A stretch of 64,000 nucleotides of DNA, taken from GCA-016699835 sp964543905. GTDB taxonomy: Bacteria > Planctomycetota > Phycisphaerae > Phycisphaerales > UBA1924. The position numbers and the translations under genes were made by a program. Positions 17,130 to 26,824 of the stretch are shown here, one piece after another. The first letter of the stretch is position 1. Every line of letters starts with the position of its first letter. The notes under the pieces were generated by a model. That model worked only from the letters and a program-made list of their open reading frames with translations. It had not been told where the DNA came from and searched no databases. Where the stretch lies: contig CAZIZO010000001.1 of assembly GCA_964543905.1 (NCBI GenBank), positions 62,001-126,000 of the forward strand, read 5' to 3'.

Positions 17130-20100
17130 TCAGGCGACTCGCTCACATCGCAGCGTCACGATCTCGAACGCACCAACCTCCACCGTCGTCCTCCCCCCCT
17201 CGTGCGAGCATCGCCCCGCCGCCAACGGCCGTTCGAGCACATCCACACGCTCCACCCCACGCACCGGGGCCTTCCAATCCACCACGATCCGACCCCCACG
17301 CCCGTGGCTCTCCCACACACGGAGCACGATGCCGCGCCCATCCTCCGACGGCTTTAGGGCCGAGACCATCACCCCAGCGCCCCCTTCCCCTCGCGCCTCC
17401 AGCAGCGACCACACTTCCCCTTCACGCCCCGACACGCCCGCTCCCAGCACTCCCAACGGCATGTTCAGCGCCTCCGCCTCTCGATCCACTCCGGCCGCTC
17501 GCCAGTCACCCCGATGCGGCATCATCGCATACGTAAACTCATGCTCCCCCTGGTCCGCCTCCGGGTCCGGATGCGTCGGGGATCGCAACAGCGACAAGGC
17601 GAGGACTCCGCCCCGGCACGAGTGCCCATACTTGCCGTCATTCAGGATCGCCAGACCCGATCCCGCCTGGGACAGGTCCATCCATCGATGCGCGCAGACC
17701 TCAAACATCGCCCGTTCATTGGGCGTGCCATACCCCGTCGAACGCTCGACGTGACCAAACTGAATCTCGTACGACGCACGCGGCGATCCGATCGCCGTCG
17801 GAAACAACGCCCGCAGCCACGTGTGCCGTTCGCGCCAATCCACCCACGTGCGCACATCCAGGCGAGGACTTCCCGCCTCCAGCACATACGTCTGCACGAT
17901 CCGGCTCGCGCGACCTAACGCCCGCTCCACACGCACACTCGCGCGCCACCGCGATGCCTGCTCCGCCCGAATGCTCGCGGCCGGCGATTCGACCGGCACG
18001 CCCATCTCCAACGCGGACTCATCAATATCCCACGCGTCCCACATGTGCGGACGATCGTGATGCAGCCAGATCTGATTCAGCCCCTCGCCCCGCGCCCCTC
18101 CGCCCCGAGCAAGATCCGGCCCATCCGCACAACGCAGGGAGCACACGCGCCCCCGATCATCAATCTCCGCGCTCACCACGCCGTTGCTCAGCGACCGTCC
18201 CCGCAGCACCACCGGGGCCGGCCCGCTCCTCTCCGCCTCCACATCCACCACGCGCACGCCCAACGCCGGAACATCGTCAACCCAGATCAGTTTCGCCTGT
18301 GCTCCAGCCCCAACCTCCACCACGCCGCGGCGCGCCGAACTGCACGTGTTGAGCACGCACACGCAACCCCGCGACCCTTCGACCGTCCCCCCGATCCACG
18401 CCGTGCTCGCCCGCCGCGCCACCTCGTCCACCAACTCGCCCACCCGCGCAAAGTCCTTCCTCGAATCTTCGTACACCCAGCCAATCGACGATCCGGGCAA
18501 GATGTCATGGAACTGATTCAGCAGCACCAGTTTCCACGCGGCATCCAACGCGGCGCGATCGGCCTCACACTCGTCCACGCGTCGCGGCCCACCCACCAGC
18601 AGCAACTCCGCACGCCGCAACGACTCTTCCGCGCGTCGATTCGCCCTCTTGATCCACCCCTGCGTCGTCAGCGTCCCGCGATGGAGTTCGAGGTACAACT
18701 CCCCCTCCACGCACGGAAAATCCGTCCCCCGCGCACGCAGGATGGTCCGATCCCGTGCGAGCGCCTCGCAGAACTCGTCCGTCGTCGAGAGCCCAACACG
18801 AGGAAGCCCTCCACACGCCGCGCTCAACTCCGCAAAGCGAATGGACCAATCCGTCGGTCCACCGCCGCCATCGCCGTACCCGAAGGGCTGGAGCCAGCGA
18901 GCGTGCTCGCCACGCGCCACTTCGCCCACCGACGTTTCGCGATAGTTCTTCTCCCCGCGACGGAGTTCCTTCGGTGTGTTCACCGCGTTGTAGTCCGCCC
19001 CCGGCGTGTTGTGCGCGAGGACCTCGCTCCCATCAATCCCGCGCCACACAAACGTGGTGTGCGGAAATCGATTGGTCGCGTTCCAGTGCAGTTTGTTCGT
19101 GATGAACGTCCCAAGCCCCGCCAGCCTCATGATCTGCGGCATCGACGCCGGAAACCCGAACGTGTCCGGCAGGAACAGGAACCTCTGCTCCCCACGCGCT
19201 CCAAACCGCCTCGTCCAGTATCTCGCCCCATGCACGATCTGCCGCACCAGCGACTCCCCGGACGGGCAGTTCGCGTCCGCCTCCACCCACATCGCCCCGC
19301 CCGCCTCCCACCGCCCCTCCTCCACGCGCTCCCGGATCTTCGCGAACAGCGCCGGGCACGATTCCTCCACCCACGCATAGTGCTGCGCCTGGCTGCCGAG
19401 AAAGGAGTATCTCGGGAATCGCTCCATCAATCCGATCTGATTCGAGAACGTGCGCAGGCACTTCCTCTTCGTCTCTCGCACCGGCCAGAGCCACGCCGTG
19501 TCCAGGTGCGCGTGCCCCACCGCGTGGCACACCGTCGCGTCCCGATCCTCCCCTCCCGCCAAGGCCCGCGCGATCGCCTCCGCTTGCTCTTGCGCCACCT
19601 CGCGCACCCCCCGCTCCGCCCAGCGCACCTCCGCCAATCCGATCGCCCGCATCGCCCGGACCAGCGCCTCGCGCAACTCGCCCGCCCGGGCCGCGTCCTC
19701 CGCCATCTCCTTCAAGAGTCCCTGCGCGAACGCGAACACCTGCCGCAACTCCCACACCTTCGGATCACGCATCACGACATCGCACCGCTCCAGCACCGCC
19801 GGCATCGGTGAACTCCAGCGCCGGTGCACGTCCGGATCGTCCCATTCAAAGCCCGTCACCCCAAACGGGTGGTTGCACGCGGCCTCGACCAGCAGGTCCA
19901 CCCCCTCGCCCCCGGACGCCTGCTCGTACAACCGCACGAAGTCCCGATTCACGTCCAATCCCTGCACGGGCTCCCATCCACCCGCCCCACGCCGCCAGAC
20001 CAGCCCCTCCGTCGCCGTCGAGAACCGAAGGCCCACCGTCCCCCCCGCCATCACCTCGGGAACCTCTCCCCGAACCCGAAACCAGCACGTCGCCCACTTC

Positions 20101-20303
20101 GGCCCCCAGCGATAGCCCACCCCCACCGCCTCATACCGCTCCGACCAGGCCCGCTCGGGCGAGATCAACTCCGCCCGCGCGTCGCCACGCAGGTGCGCTC
20201 CGACCTCCACCCGCACGCTCCTCGGATACACCGCCGGATCGATCACCTCGCGCAGCATCACCGCCGCCTGCTTGCACACCAACTCACTCTCGGTCATCGG
20301 CAT
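17130..20303 (-). CDS. alpha-mannosidase, glycoside hydrolase family 38
   Basis: The 1057-residue protein is a complete GH38 enzyme, which removes alpha-linked mannose with retention using a zinc ion. The catalytic domain begins with AVGHAHLDTAWLWPVRETKRK, where His266 and Asp268 are zinc ligands; FLFLPDTFGFPASMPQ carries the nucleophile Asp380. QFHDILPGSSIGWVYEDS, typical of the family, comes later, followed by the beta-sandwich domains. There is no signal peptide, so it acts on imported oligosaccharides. It is the last gene of a minus-strand run with the ABC importer and the FAD oxidoreductase, 218 nt after the latter. ATG 20303 is taken; GTG 20306 and ATG 20297 are alternatives. Confidence 0.93.
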   Translation of the reverse strand: MPMTESELVCKQAAVMLREVIDPAVYPRSVRVEVGAHLRGDARAELISPERAWSERYEAVGVGYRWGPKWATCWFRVRGEVPEVMAGGTVGLRFSTATEGLVWRRGAGGWEPVQGLDVNRDFVRLYEQASGGEGVDLLVEAACNHPFGVTGFEWDDPDVHRRWSSPMPAVLERCDVVMRDPKVWELRQVFAFAQGLLKEMAEDAARAGELREALVRAMRAIGLAEVRWAERGVREVAQEQAEAIARALAGGEDRDATVCHAVGHAHLDTAWLWPVRETKRKCLRTFSNQIGLMERFPRYSFLGSQAQHYAWVEESCPALFAKIRERVEEGRWEAGGAMWVEADANCPSGESLVRQIVHGARYWTRRFGARGEQRFLFLPDTFGFPASMPQIMRLAGLGTFITNKLHWNATNRFPHTTFVWRGIDGSEVLAHNTPGADYNAVNTPKELRRGEKNYRETSVGEVARGEHARWLQPFGYGDGGGGPTDWSIRFAELSAACGGLPRVGLSTTDEFCEALARDRTILRARGTDFPCVEGELYLELHRGTLTTQGWIKRANRRAEESLRRAELLLVGGPRRVDECEADRAALDAAWKLVLLNQFHDILPGSSIGWVYEDSRKDFARVGELVDEVARRASTAWIGGTVEGSRGCVCVLNTCSSARRGVVEVGAGAQAKLIWVDDVPALGVRVVDVEAERSGPAPVVLRGRSLSNGVVSAEIDDRGRVCSLRCADGPDLARGGGARGEGLNQIWLHHDRPHMWDAWDIDESALEMGVPVESPAASIRAEQASRWRASVRVERALGRASRIVQTYVLEAGSPRLDVRTWVDWRERHTWLRALFPTAIGSPRASYEIQFGHVERSTGYGTPNERAMFEVCAHRWMDLSQAGSGLAILNDGKYGHSCRGGVLALSLLRSPTHPDPEADQGEHEFTYAMMPHRGDWRAAGVDREAEALNMPLGVLGAGVSGREGEVWSLLEARGEGGAGVMVSALKPSEDGRGIVLRVWESHGRGGRIVVDWKAPVRGVERVDVLERPLAAGRCSHEGGRTTVEVGAFEIVTLRCERVA

Positions 20304-20521
20304 CACTCATGTCCCCGGCAGGCCACTCGGGTTTGTCCCCGCCTCCGCACCTCTGAGCATACGACCTTCCCGCACTGTCTCTCGCCCCGTGCCTCCCACG
20401 CGCGTCTCGCTTCGTCCTCCGCTGCGTCCTCGGCCTCCGCTCCGACATCCATCTGGGCACCCCTTCCACTCCTCAGTCACCCTCAAGCCCCGAACCGGGT
20501 TCTACCTCCTCGTACACACCC

Positions 20522-22177
20522 TCATCGCTCCCAAGGCCATGCGATCGCCACCCCGTCGCCCACCAGCACCTCCTGAAACTCCCGAACCAACGCGCTCGAC
20601 TCGTGCACCGCCGCGGCCTCCAACCCGCGACGAACGCACCACGCCGCCAGTGTTCCCGCCGCTTCGCCGACGCTCCACTCCACCGCATGCATGCGGTAGC
20701 ACCCATTCGTGATGTGCGTCACCCCGATCCCCTTGCCCGAGGCCAGCAGCCCCCGCACGCGCACCGGGATCAACGATCCCATGGGAACTCGAAACGGTGC
20801 CGCGGGCACGTACACCGAGTTGCGCCCCGCCGTGCTCGGGTGCAGATCGAGCGCATAGTGCCCGATGCCCACCGAATCGGCGAACGGCTCCGCCGTGCCA
20901 AAGGGCTTCGGCTCGTCGGTGCCGCGTCCCTCGCGCCGACGCTGCTCCGTCCCGATGTGCGCCTCGCTCACGATCGTGCGCGCCACCAGCCGCCGGGGTT
21001 CGCGAATATACGGCGCTTTCGCAAAGCCGTCCCCCGTGCCCAGCACATCCCCCGCAAGGCGCAGCCCGCGATAGCCCGTGCCCCCGTCGTGCCGTGGCGC
21101 GTCCGTCTGCATCCAGTAGAGCAGACACAACGACTGCTCCCGAGCCTCGCGCAGCGCCGCCGCCGCGGTGTCCGGACTGACGCCGAGCAACGGCTTCTGC
21201 CAGTAGTCCATCTGAACCCAGTTCACGAGCGTCACATCGCGAGCCGGCGCCTCCCTCTCGCCTGCGCGCATCGGTCCGCGCTCATACAACCCCGCGTCCA
21301 CGATCCGCCGGTATCGCCACAACTCCCACTCGTCCTTCCGCGGCTCACTCGGCCAGGGCACGAGCCGGAACTCGCGCCGACCCGCCTCGTTGTGACTCGG
21401 CACCACCCACGAGAACAACCGGCCCGTCCACGCCGGCTCCATCTTCGGCACGTAGGCGCTCCAGAACCCATACGTCGCCGGCCTCGAAATCGTGTGGTCC
21501 TCGCCCGGGCAGTGCTCCATCGCAAAGCACCAACTGAACGCCTGCTGGTCCATCTCTTCCGTCCGATCCGCGCGCCCGTGCATCTCCCCGTGCACGTCGC
21601 GATGCTCCGCTCCGATCGCGTGCTCCACGTTCGCCAGCGGGTACAGTTCGCCCGTCTCCGTCGCGTCGAGCACATATCTCCCCACCAGCGTCTTCGTCGC
21701 CCCGGTGCTGAGATCGCGCACTCGCACCCCGCGCACCCGCTCCCCCGTCATCTCCACGCCCGTCGCCTCGTGCCGCAACATCATCCGCAGCCGTCCGCTC
21801 GCCACGTGCGGCCTCAGCACCCCCTCCAGCACCTCGTGCGCGACCCTCGGCTCCACACACAACCGACTCACCCACCCCCCGCCGGGATTCAACTTCGGAT
21901 CCTCCGCATGGGGTGCCCGCAGCCGACGATGCTGACGATACCACTCCCGGATCGCCGACCGATACCCCTGATAGCGACGGCTCGCCCCCACCGTCTCCAC
22001 CCACTGGTTCTCGTCCGCCGGCACACCCTGCGCGGTGAACTGCCCGCCCACCCAATCCGTCGATTCCGTCATCACCACCCGCGCCCCATGCTCGCACGCC
22101 GCCAGCGCCGCCGCCACCCCGCCCGTGCCCCCGCCGATGATCACGATGTCCGCCTCCATCTCGTCCATGACCTTCAT
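20522..22177 (-). CDS. FAD-dependent oxidoreductase (FAD_oxidored family)
   Basis: A 551-residue flavoprotein. The dinucleotide-binding fold is at the N-terminus (ADIVIIGGGTGGVAAALAA, glycines 15-20), followed by the STDWVGGQFTAQGVPADEN segment typical of this family. A second FAD contact, GRYVLDATETGELYPLA, and a late GLLASGKGIGVTHITNGCYRMHAVEWSVGEAAG segment complete the pattern. Substrates of this family are poorly known, and members are often annotated loosely. The ATG overlaps the stop of the upstream permease (ATGA), so it is translationally coupled to the sugar importer. This suggests it oxidises or reduces the imported sugar or a derivative; that role is inference. No signal peptide. 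Confidence 0.82.
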   Translation of the reverse strand: MKVMDEMEADIVIIGGGTGGVAAALAACEHGARVVMTESTDWVGGQFTAQGVPADENQWVETVGASRRYQGYRSAIREWYRQHRRLRAPHAEDPKLNPGGGWVSRLCVEPRVAHEVLEGVLRPHVASGRLRMMLRHEATGVEMTGERVRGVRVRDLSTGATKTLVGRYVLDATETGELYPLANVEHAIGAEHRDVHGEMHGRADRTEEMDQQAFSWCFAMEHCPGEDHTISRPATYGFWSAYVPKMEPAWTGRLFSWVVPSHNEAGRREFRLVPWPSEPRKDEWELWRYRRIVDAGLYERGPMRAGEREAPARDVTLVNWVQMDYWQKPLLGVSPDTAAAALREAREQSLCLLYWMQTDAPRHDGGTGYRGLRLAGDVLGTGDGFAKAPYIREPRRLVARTIVSEAHIGTEQRRREGRGTDEPKPFGTAEPFADSVGIGHYALDLHPSTAGRNSVYVPAAPFRVPMGSLIPVRVRGLLASGKGIGVTHITNGCYRMHAVEWSVGEAAGTLAAWCVRRGLEAAAVHESSALVREFQEVLVGDGVAIAWPWER

Positions 22178-22989
22178 CCCTTCACCGCACCCGAGAACAT
22201 CTCCGCACGCACGTACCGCTGCGACAGCACATACACCCCAAGCACCGGCACCAGCGCCAACGCCGCCCCCGCATACGCCGCCCTCACGTTCGTCGAGAAG
22301 ACCCCCAATAGTGAGTTCAACGCCACCGGCAGCGTCACCCGCTCCCGACTCTGCAGCACCACCAGCGGCCAGAGCAACTCGCTCCACGCTCCGATCACGC
22401 TGAACAGCCCCAGCGTCGCCAGCGTCGGCGCCGCCAGCGGCATCATCACGTGCCACCACACCCGCAGCGCCCCCGCACCGTCCATCCGCGCCGCCTCTTC
22501 CAACTCCATCGGGATCGACAGAAACGCCTGCCGACACAGGTAGATCCCGAACGCCGTCACGCTGAACGGCAGCACCACCGCGACCAGCGTATCAAACAGC
22601 CCCATCCCCACGATCGCGCGAAACATCGGCACCACGATCACCTGCTCCGGGATCATCATCGTCGCCAGCAGCAACACGAAGATCGCGTCTCGCCCTCGAA
22701 ACCTCATCCGCGCCAGTGGATACGCCGCCAGCCCCGCCAGCACCACATTCAGCCCCGCTCGCGCGATCGTCACGATCACGCTGTTGATCATCGGCCTCCC
22801 CAGTTCCCCGTCCCGCCACGCCGCCGAAAAGTTCGACCACGTCACCCCGCCCCCCCACGAGTTCATCTCCACCCCCGCCGGCTGCAACGCCACTCGCACC
22901 AGCCACAGCACCGGGCCGATCGCCAACGCCGCCAGCGCCAACCCCACCAGCATCCACGCGAACGTCACCCCCAGGGGCCTCGTGCTCAT
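22174..22989 (-). CDS. ABC sugar transporter permease, MalG type
   Basis: This 271-residue inner-membrane permease has six hydrophobic helices and the cytoplasmic EAA loop (EEAARMDGAGALRVWWHVMMP) that contacts the ATPase. It belongs to the carbohydrate CUT1 family, pairing with the MalF-type subunit encoded just upstream. Both of its borders are ATGA overlaps: with the MalF-type gene at 22986-22989 and with the FAD oxidoreductase at 22174-22177, so the three are tightly coupled. No ATP-binding subunit is encoded nearby; CUT1 importers often use a shared MsmX/UgpC-type ATPase. Confidence 0.92.
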   Translation of the reverse strand: MSTRPLGVTFAWMLVGLALAALAIGPVLWLVRVALQPAGVEMNSWGGGVTWSNFSAAWRDGELGRPMINSVIVTIARAGLNVVLAGLAAYPLARMRFRGRDAIFVLLLATMMIPEQVIVVPMFRAIVGMGLFDTLVAVVLPFSVTAFGIYLCRQAFLSIPMELEEAARMDGAGALRVWWHVMMPLAAPTLATLGLFSVIGAWSELLWPLVVLQSRERVTLPVALNSLLGVFSTNVRAAYAGAALALVPVLGVYVLSQRYVRAEMFSGAVKG

Positions 22990-23846
22990 GCCGCCCTCCT
23001 CGACAGCCGCAGATTCACCAGGCTCAACCCCAGAATCACCACGAACAGCACCACGCCCATCGCGCTCGCCAGCCCGTAGTTCCCCTCTTCAAACGCCACC
23101 CGATACACCAGCGGCACCACCGTCTGGTGCGTCACCGGCACCCCGCGCACCGTCACGTACATCTCCTCAAACACCTTGAGCGCCGAGATCGACGACACCA
23201 CCAGCACCAGCGCCAGCGCCGGACGCAGTTCCGGCAGCGTCACCGTCGTGAACACTCGCCATCGTCCCGCCCCGTCGATCGACGCCGCCTCCTTCAACTC
23301 CTTCGGCACCGCCAGCAACGCCGCCACAAACACCAGCATGTAAAAACCAAAGCCCTTCCACAGCGTCACCAGCATCGGCCCCACCAGCGTCCAAGGCCAT
23401 TCCGTCAGCCACCGCACCGGACCAATCCCCACCACCCCGAGCGCCGAGTTCAGCACCCCCGAATCTTCGTTCAGCACGATCCGCCACGCCATCGCCGCCA
23501 CGATCGTCGGCGTCACCACCGGCATGAAGAACGCCGCCTTCAACCACCCCGCCCCTCGCACCCCAGACTCCACCACCATCGCCGCCAAAAGGCTCACCCC
23601 CACCAGCGCCGGCGTCACCAACAGATACACCCCGCTGTTCACCATGCTTCGCCAAAACCGCTCGCTCGACATCAGCCGCGCGTAGTTCTCCACACCAACC
23701 CACTCCGGCCCCGAAAACGCCGTGTACCGCGTCAGCGAGTAATACCCCACCTGCCCAGCCGCGCCCAGCAAAAACACCCCCAACACCACCGCCGCCGGCA
23801 GCAGAAACAGGATCGGGGTCATGGGATGGTGTGTGCGTGGTGACAT
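22986..23846 (-). CDS. ABC sugar transporter permease, MalF type
   Basis: A 286-residue permease with six membrane helices and the EAA loop KELKEAASIDGAGRWRVFTTVTLPEL. It is the partner of the MalG-type subunit that overlaps its stop codon. The start is uncertain: ATG 23846 gives MSPRTHHPMTPILFLLP and ATG 23822 removes eight residues; neither has an ideal ribosome site. It lies 47 nt after the gene for the binding protein. The substrate is probably an oligosaccharide, judged from the GH38 enzyme in the same run. Confidence 0.9.
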   Translation of the reverse strand: MSPRTHHPMTPILFLLPAAVVLGVFLLGAAGQVGYYSLTRYTAFSGPEWVGVENYARLMSSERFWRSMVNSGVYLLVTPALVGVSLLAAMVVESGVRGAGWLKAAFFMPVVTPTIVAAMAWRIVLNEDSGVLNSALGVVGIGPVRWLTEWPWTLVGPMLVTLWKGFGFYMLVFVAALLAVPKELKEAASIDGAGRWRVFTTVTLPELRPALALVLVVSSISALKVFEEMYVTVRGVPVTHQTVVPLVYRVAFEEGNYGLASAMGVVLFVVILGLSLVNLRLSRRAA

Positions 23847-23893
23847 TCCTCTCAACCAACTTCCTCCGCGGTGCCGCGGCGACGACGCCCCTT

Positions 23894-25279
23894 TCATCCT
23901 GGTCTTCCACCGCCGATCCGTTCCGGGCGGGGCACCGCGTCCATCGTCGCCGGGGTCGCCTCCCCAAGGATCCGATCCCACTCCCCCTGCGCTCGCGCCA
24001 ACACGCCCTCCACCTCCGCCCCGTCCAGCAGCGCTCGCTTGATCTCCTCTTCAAACGCCCGCCTCATCTCCGGCCAGCACTCCAACGCCGGCGTGAACGC
24101 CACCGCTTCCCGCGTCGTCGACGCCGCCACCGCGCGAGCCTGCTGCAACCTCCCCTCCGCATCCGCCGCCATCTCGCCCTCGCGCGATCTCGACACCGCC
24201 TCCGCAAAGTACGGATCCTCCAACGCCGACCTCGCGCTCGGCATCACCGCCACCATCTTGCTCAACCCCAACTCCGCCTCCGGCCCCGTCAGGTGCCACG
24301 CCAACCTCGCCGCCAACTCCGGCTGCCGACTCTGCGACACCACCGCCAGCACCATCACCGGCATGTGCACCCGCCCCAACTCCCCCACCGCCCCCTTCAG
24401 CACCACCGTCCGCTCAAACACCCTCGGCGACACGTCCCGGATCCGTTCCACAAAGTTGGGGCCCGTGTTGATCACCGCCAGACGCCCCTCCTGATACAAC
24501 TCCGTCAGGTGCGCGTGCCCCTTCGTCGCCGCCTCCCTCGGCAGCCACCCCTCGCGATACGCCCCCACCCACCCGCGAACATACTCCACGATCTCCACCC
24601 GCAACAGGTCCGCCACCAACCGACCCCCCTCCTCCCGCAGCGGCACCAGCCCCTCCCCCAGCATCATGATCGGGATCTGCGACTCCTCCCCCAGTGGCTG
24701 CGAGAAGAGATACTCCCCCGTCTTCCGCCGAAACTCGCCCGCCTGCGCCTTCAGCCCACGCCAATCCCCCGCCAGCGTTCCCACGCTCAGCCCGCCCCGC
24801 TCCAGCAACTCCGCGTTCACGATCCGCGCCTGCGGATTCACGTACCACGGCAGCGCCATCACCCGCCCCCCGATCAGGCACAGCCCCAACGCCCCGGGCA
24901 CGTAGCGCTCCCGCGCCGATCCGGGCGTCTTCTCCGAAATGTCCGCAAACGCCCCGAGCGCCGCAAACCGCGCGAAGTTCAGGTCCGCCATGTTCACCAC
25001 ATCCGGCGCCCGCCCCGCCGCCGCCGCCGCGATCAGTTTCCGCTCCAGCGCGTCATACGGCACATCCACCCACTCCACGCGCACGCCCGCATGCTCACGC
25101 TCGAACGCCGCGATCTGCTCTTCCATGTATTTCGTGAATCGCGGGCGGAGGGCGAGCGTCCAAAGCTCTAGCACAAACGGGGAATTTCGAGGCATACTGT
25201 GCCGACATCCCCCCATAAATACGCAAGGCAGCGTAATAATGTGCCGCAAACACGTCCTTCTGTCATAAGATTGTGGCAT
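23894..25279 (-). CDS. ABC transporter sugar-binding lipoprotein
   Basis: The 461-residue protein is a family 1 extracellular solute-binding protein that delivers sugar to the permeases encoded next. The short N-terminal signal ends in a lipobox-like FMGGC (Cys 25), so it is probably a lipoprotein. The body shows LELWTLALRPRFTKYMEEQIAAFE ... VRVEWVDVPYD at the start, GRAPDVVNMADL and LPWYVNPQARIVNAELLE, the classical sugar-binder signatures. The ATG has AGGGA 6 nt upstream. It is first in the minus-strand importer-oxidoreductase-mannosidase run; upstream is an AT-rich divergent spacer shared with a dockerin gene. Confidence 0.9.
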   Translation of the reverse strand: MPQSYDRRTCLRHIITLPCVFMGGCRHSMPRNSPFVLELWTLALRPRFTKYMEEQIAAFEREHAGVRVEWVDVPYDALERKLIAAAAAGRAPDVVNMADLNFARFAALGAFADISEKTPGSARERYVPGALGLCLIGGRVMALPWYVNPQARIVNAELLERGGLSVGTLAGDWRGLKAQAGEFRRKTGEYLFSQPLGEESQIPIMMLGEGLVPLREEGGRLVADLLRVEIVEYVRGWVGAYREGWLPREAATKGHAHLTELYQEGRLAVINTGPNFVERIRDVSPRVFERTVVLKGAVGELGRVHMPVMVLAVVSQSRQPELAARLAWHLTGPEAELGLSKMVAVMPSARSALEDPYFAEAVSRSREGEMAADAEGRLQQARAVAASTTREAVAFTPALECWPEMRRAFEEEIKRALLDGAEVEGVLARAQGEWDRILGEATPATMDAVPRPERIGGGRPG

Positions 25280-25390
25280 TTGTTCCCTGTCAGTATTATT
25301 GCGGTTTTACTGAATATTCATGGAAAGAACATCCGACTTTGGGTACGCTTTTTCTACATCGTAGATGAAGTTCAAAAAAAGAAATTTGAC

Positions 25391-26794
25391 GTGTTCACCG
25401 ACAAGAAGCTCTCGAAGGTCGTCGTCAACTGCTTCGCAATCGTGGCCTCCTTGATTTTCTGTTGTGGTTCGCTGCTGGCTCAACATTGTCCGTGGGCACC
25501 GTACAACTGCCCTGGCTACACCACGATCATCCACTACTACGTCGATCTCTTGGAGCCTGCGTGGTGGGGGTCGGATTTCGCTCAGTCTCGTGCGTTTGCG
25601 TCCGCGTTCTACCTCCGCTGCAACGGTCCCGTTCAGATTTCGGGTGGGTGTGGGAATGTGGACACCAGCGCCGATGGCCAAGCAGCCACCTACGCGTTTG
25701 GAACGTCTATGTACCTCAACTCCCCGTGCGACACCAGCAACCAATCTTTTGCCGCTTGTGGTGACATCGTTACCTCCGCTTGGGCTAGAACGTATCCGCC
25801 AGCCTCCGCACCCGCTGGTCGAATCATCGAAACGCGTACTCAGCACCATCAAGAACCCTGCGTCACGGCCGGCTACCCGGACTGCACGGTTGAGTTCTCC
25901 AACGGGAACGGCTATGCAAAAGCGGGAGTGTCCTACAGACTGATTCACTCTCGCCCTCAAACGGACTACTTCGTCTTCAGATTGAATATTGACCCCGTCA
26001 CGGGTACCTCTTTCGATCTGGAGCCTGCGGGTCAGCTTCGCAGAAGCCTTGGCGTCGCAGCTGTCGGAAACCAGAGAGTTTGGCTGGGGTTGCTCGCCGC
26101 TCGTCAGTACAAGTTGCCTGTCAACATCACACCGTATCAAACTCCGGAAAACTTCACGGCCTGGGCGGGGAACGTCTCGTTGAGCGTAACGGGAACAGGC
26201 GAAACAGAACTGAGCGTGTTCAACGTCGATTTCATCGACTCCAGGTTTGACGCGAACAACGACGGGCGATTCAACGCCCACGACATTCCCGGCCTTGAGT
26301 CGTTTCTGGGAACTTCTGGCGAGGATGAGATCAAGAGATTGGATGTGACCGGGGATCGCGAAGTCACGGCCGCAGATATCGCGATCATCACGGCGTTGGA
26401 TTCTTCTTCGTTTGCGTCTGGCTACTTCGGAGATCGGAATGGTGACGGGCATGTCAACTGCTCCGACTTCGCAACCATGAGCGACTTCGTCTACACCCTC
26501 GGCGATGCTGGATACAAAGTTCGCCTTGACGCCGATCTCGACGGTGACAACGACTCCGCGGACTACTCGTTCTACCTTTCGCACCGGCCTACGGCAGATG
26601 TCGATGACGGTACGGCGACTGGTACTCCAGACGGAGGCGTGACCATTGACGACCTGTTGTACTATCAGTGCGTCTTTCAACTGGGCTCGCTCGCCGCCGA
26701 TGTCGATGACGGGTCTTCTACAGGCACCAAGGATGGAGGCGTCACGATTGATGATTTTCTGTACTACTTCGAGTTGTTCGAGGGCGGATGTTGA
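25391..26794 (+). CDS. secreted protein with classical dockerin-like region and two GC-type dockerin modules
   Basis: GTG 25391 is chosen (467 residues) because a convincing signal peptide (KVVVNCFAIVASLIFCCGSLLA) follows directly; the longer open frame upstream has no start that fits better. The N-terminal 280 residues are Cys-containing and beta-rich with no recognised domain. Then come EF-hand-like repeats (DANNDGRFNAHDI, DVTGDREVTAADI, DRNGDGHVNCSDF, DADLDGDNDSADY), the classical calcium dockerin pattern, and last two GC modules ending FEGGC. Codon choice is far less C/G-ending than in neighbouring genes and the local GC content is lower, suggesting a different history. Function unknown; probably exported and anchored. 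Confidence 0.75.
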   Translation: MFTDKKLSKVVVNCFAIVASLIFCCGSLLAQHCPWAPYNCPGYTTIIHYYVDLLEPAWWGSDFAQSRAFASAFYLRCNGPVQISGGCGNVDTSADGQAATYAFGTSMYLNSPCDTSNQSFAACGDIVTSAWARTYPPASAPAGRIIETRTQHHQEPCVTAGYPDCTVEFSNGNGYAKAGVSYRLIHSRPQTDYFVFRLNIDPVTGTSFDLEPAGQLRRSLGVAAVGNQRVWLGLLAARQYKLPVNITPYQTPENFTAWAGNVSLSVTGTGETELSVFNVDFIDSRFDANNDGRFNAHDIPGLESFLGTSGEDEIKRLDVTGDREVTAADIAIITALDSSSFASGYFGDRNGDGHVNCSDFATMSDFVYTLGDAGYKVRLDADLDGDNDSADYSFYLSHRPTADVDDGTATGTPDGGVTIDDLLYYQCVFQLGSLAADVDDGSSTGTKDGGVTIDDFLYYFELFEGGC

Positions 26795-26824
26795 TGCGAA
26801 CGGCTAGGTCGCATGCTCGATGAT

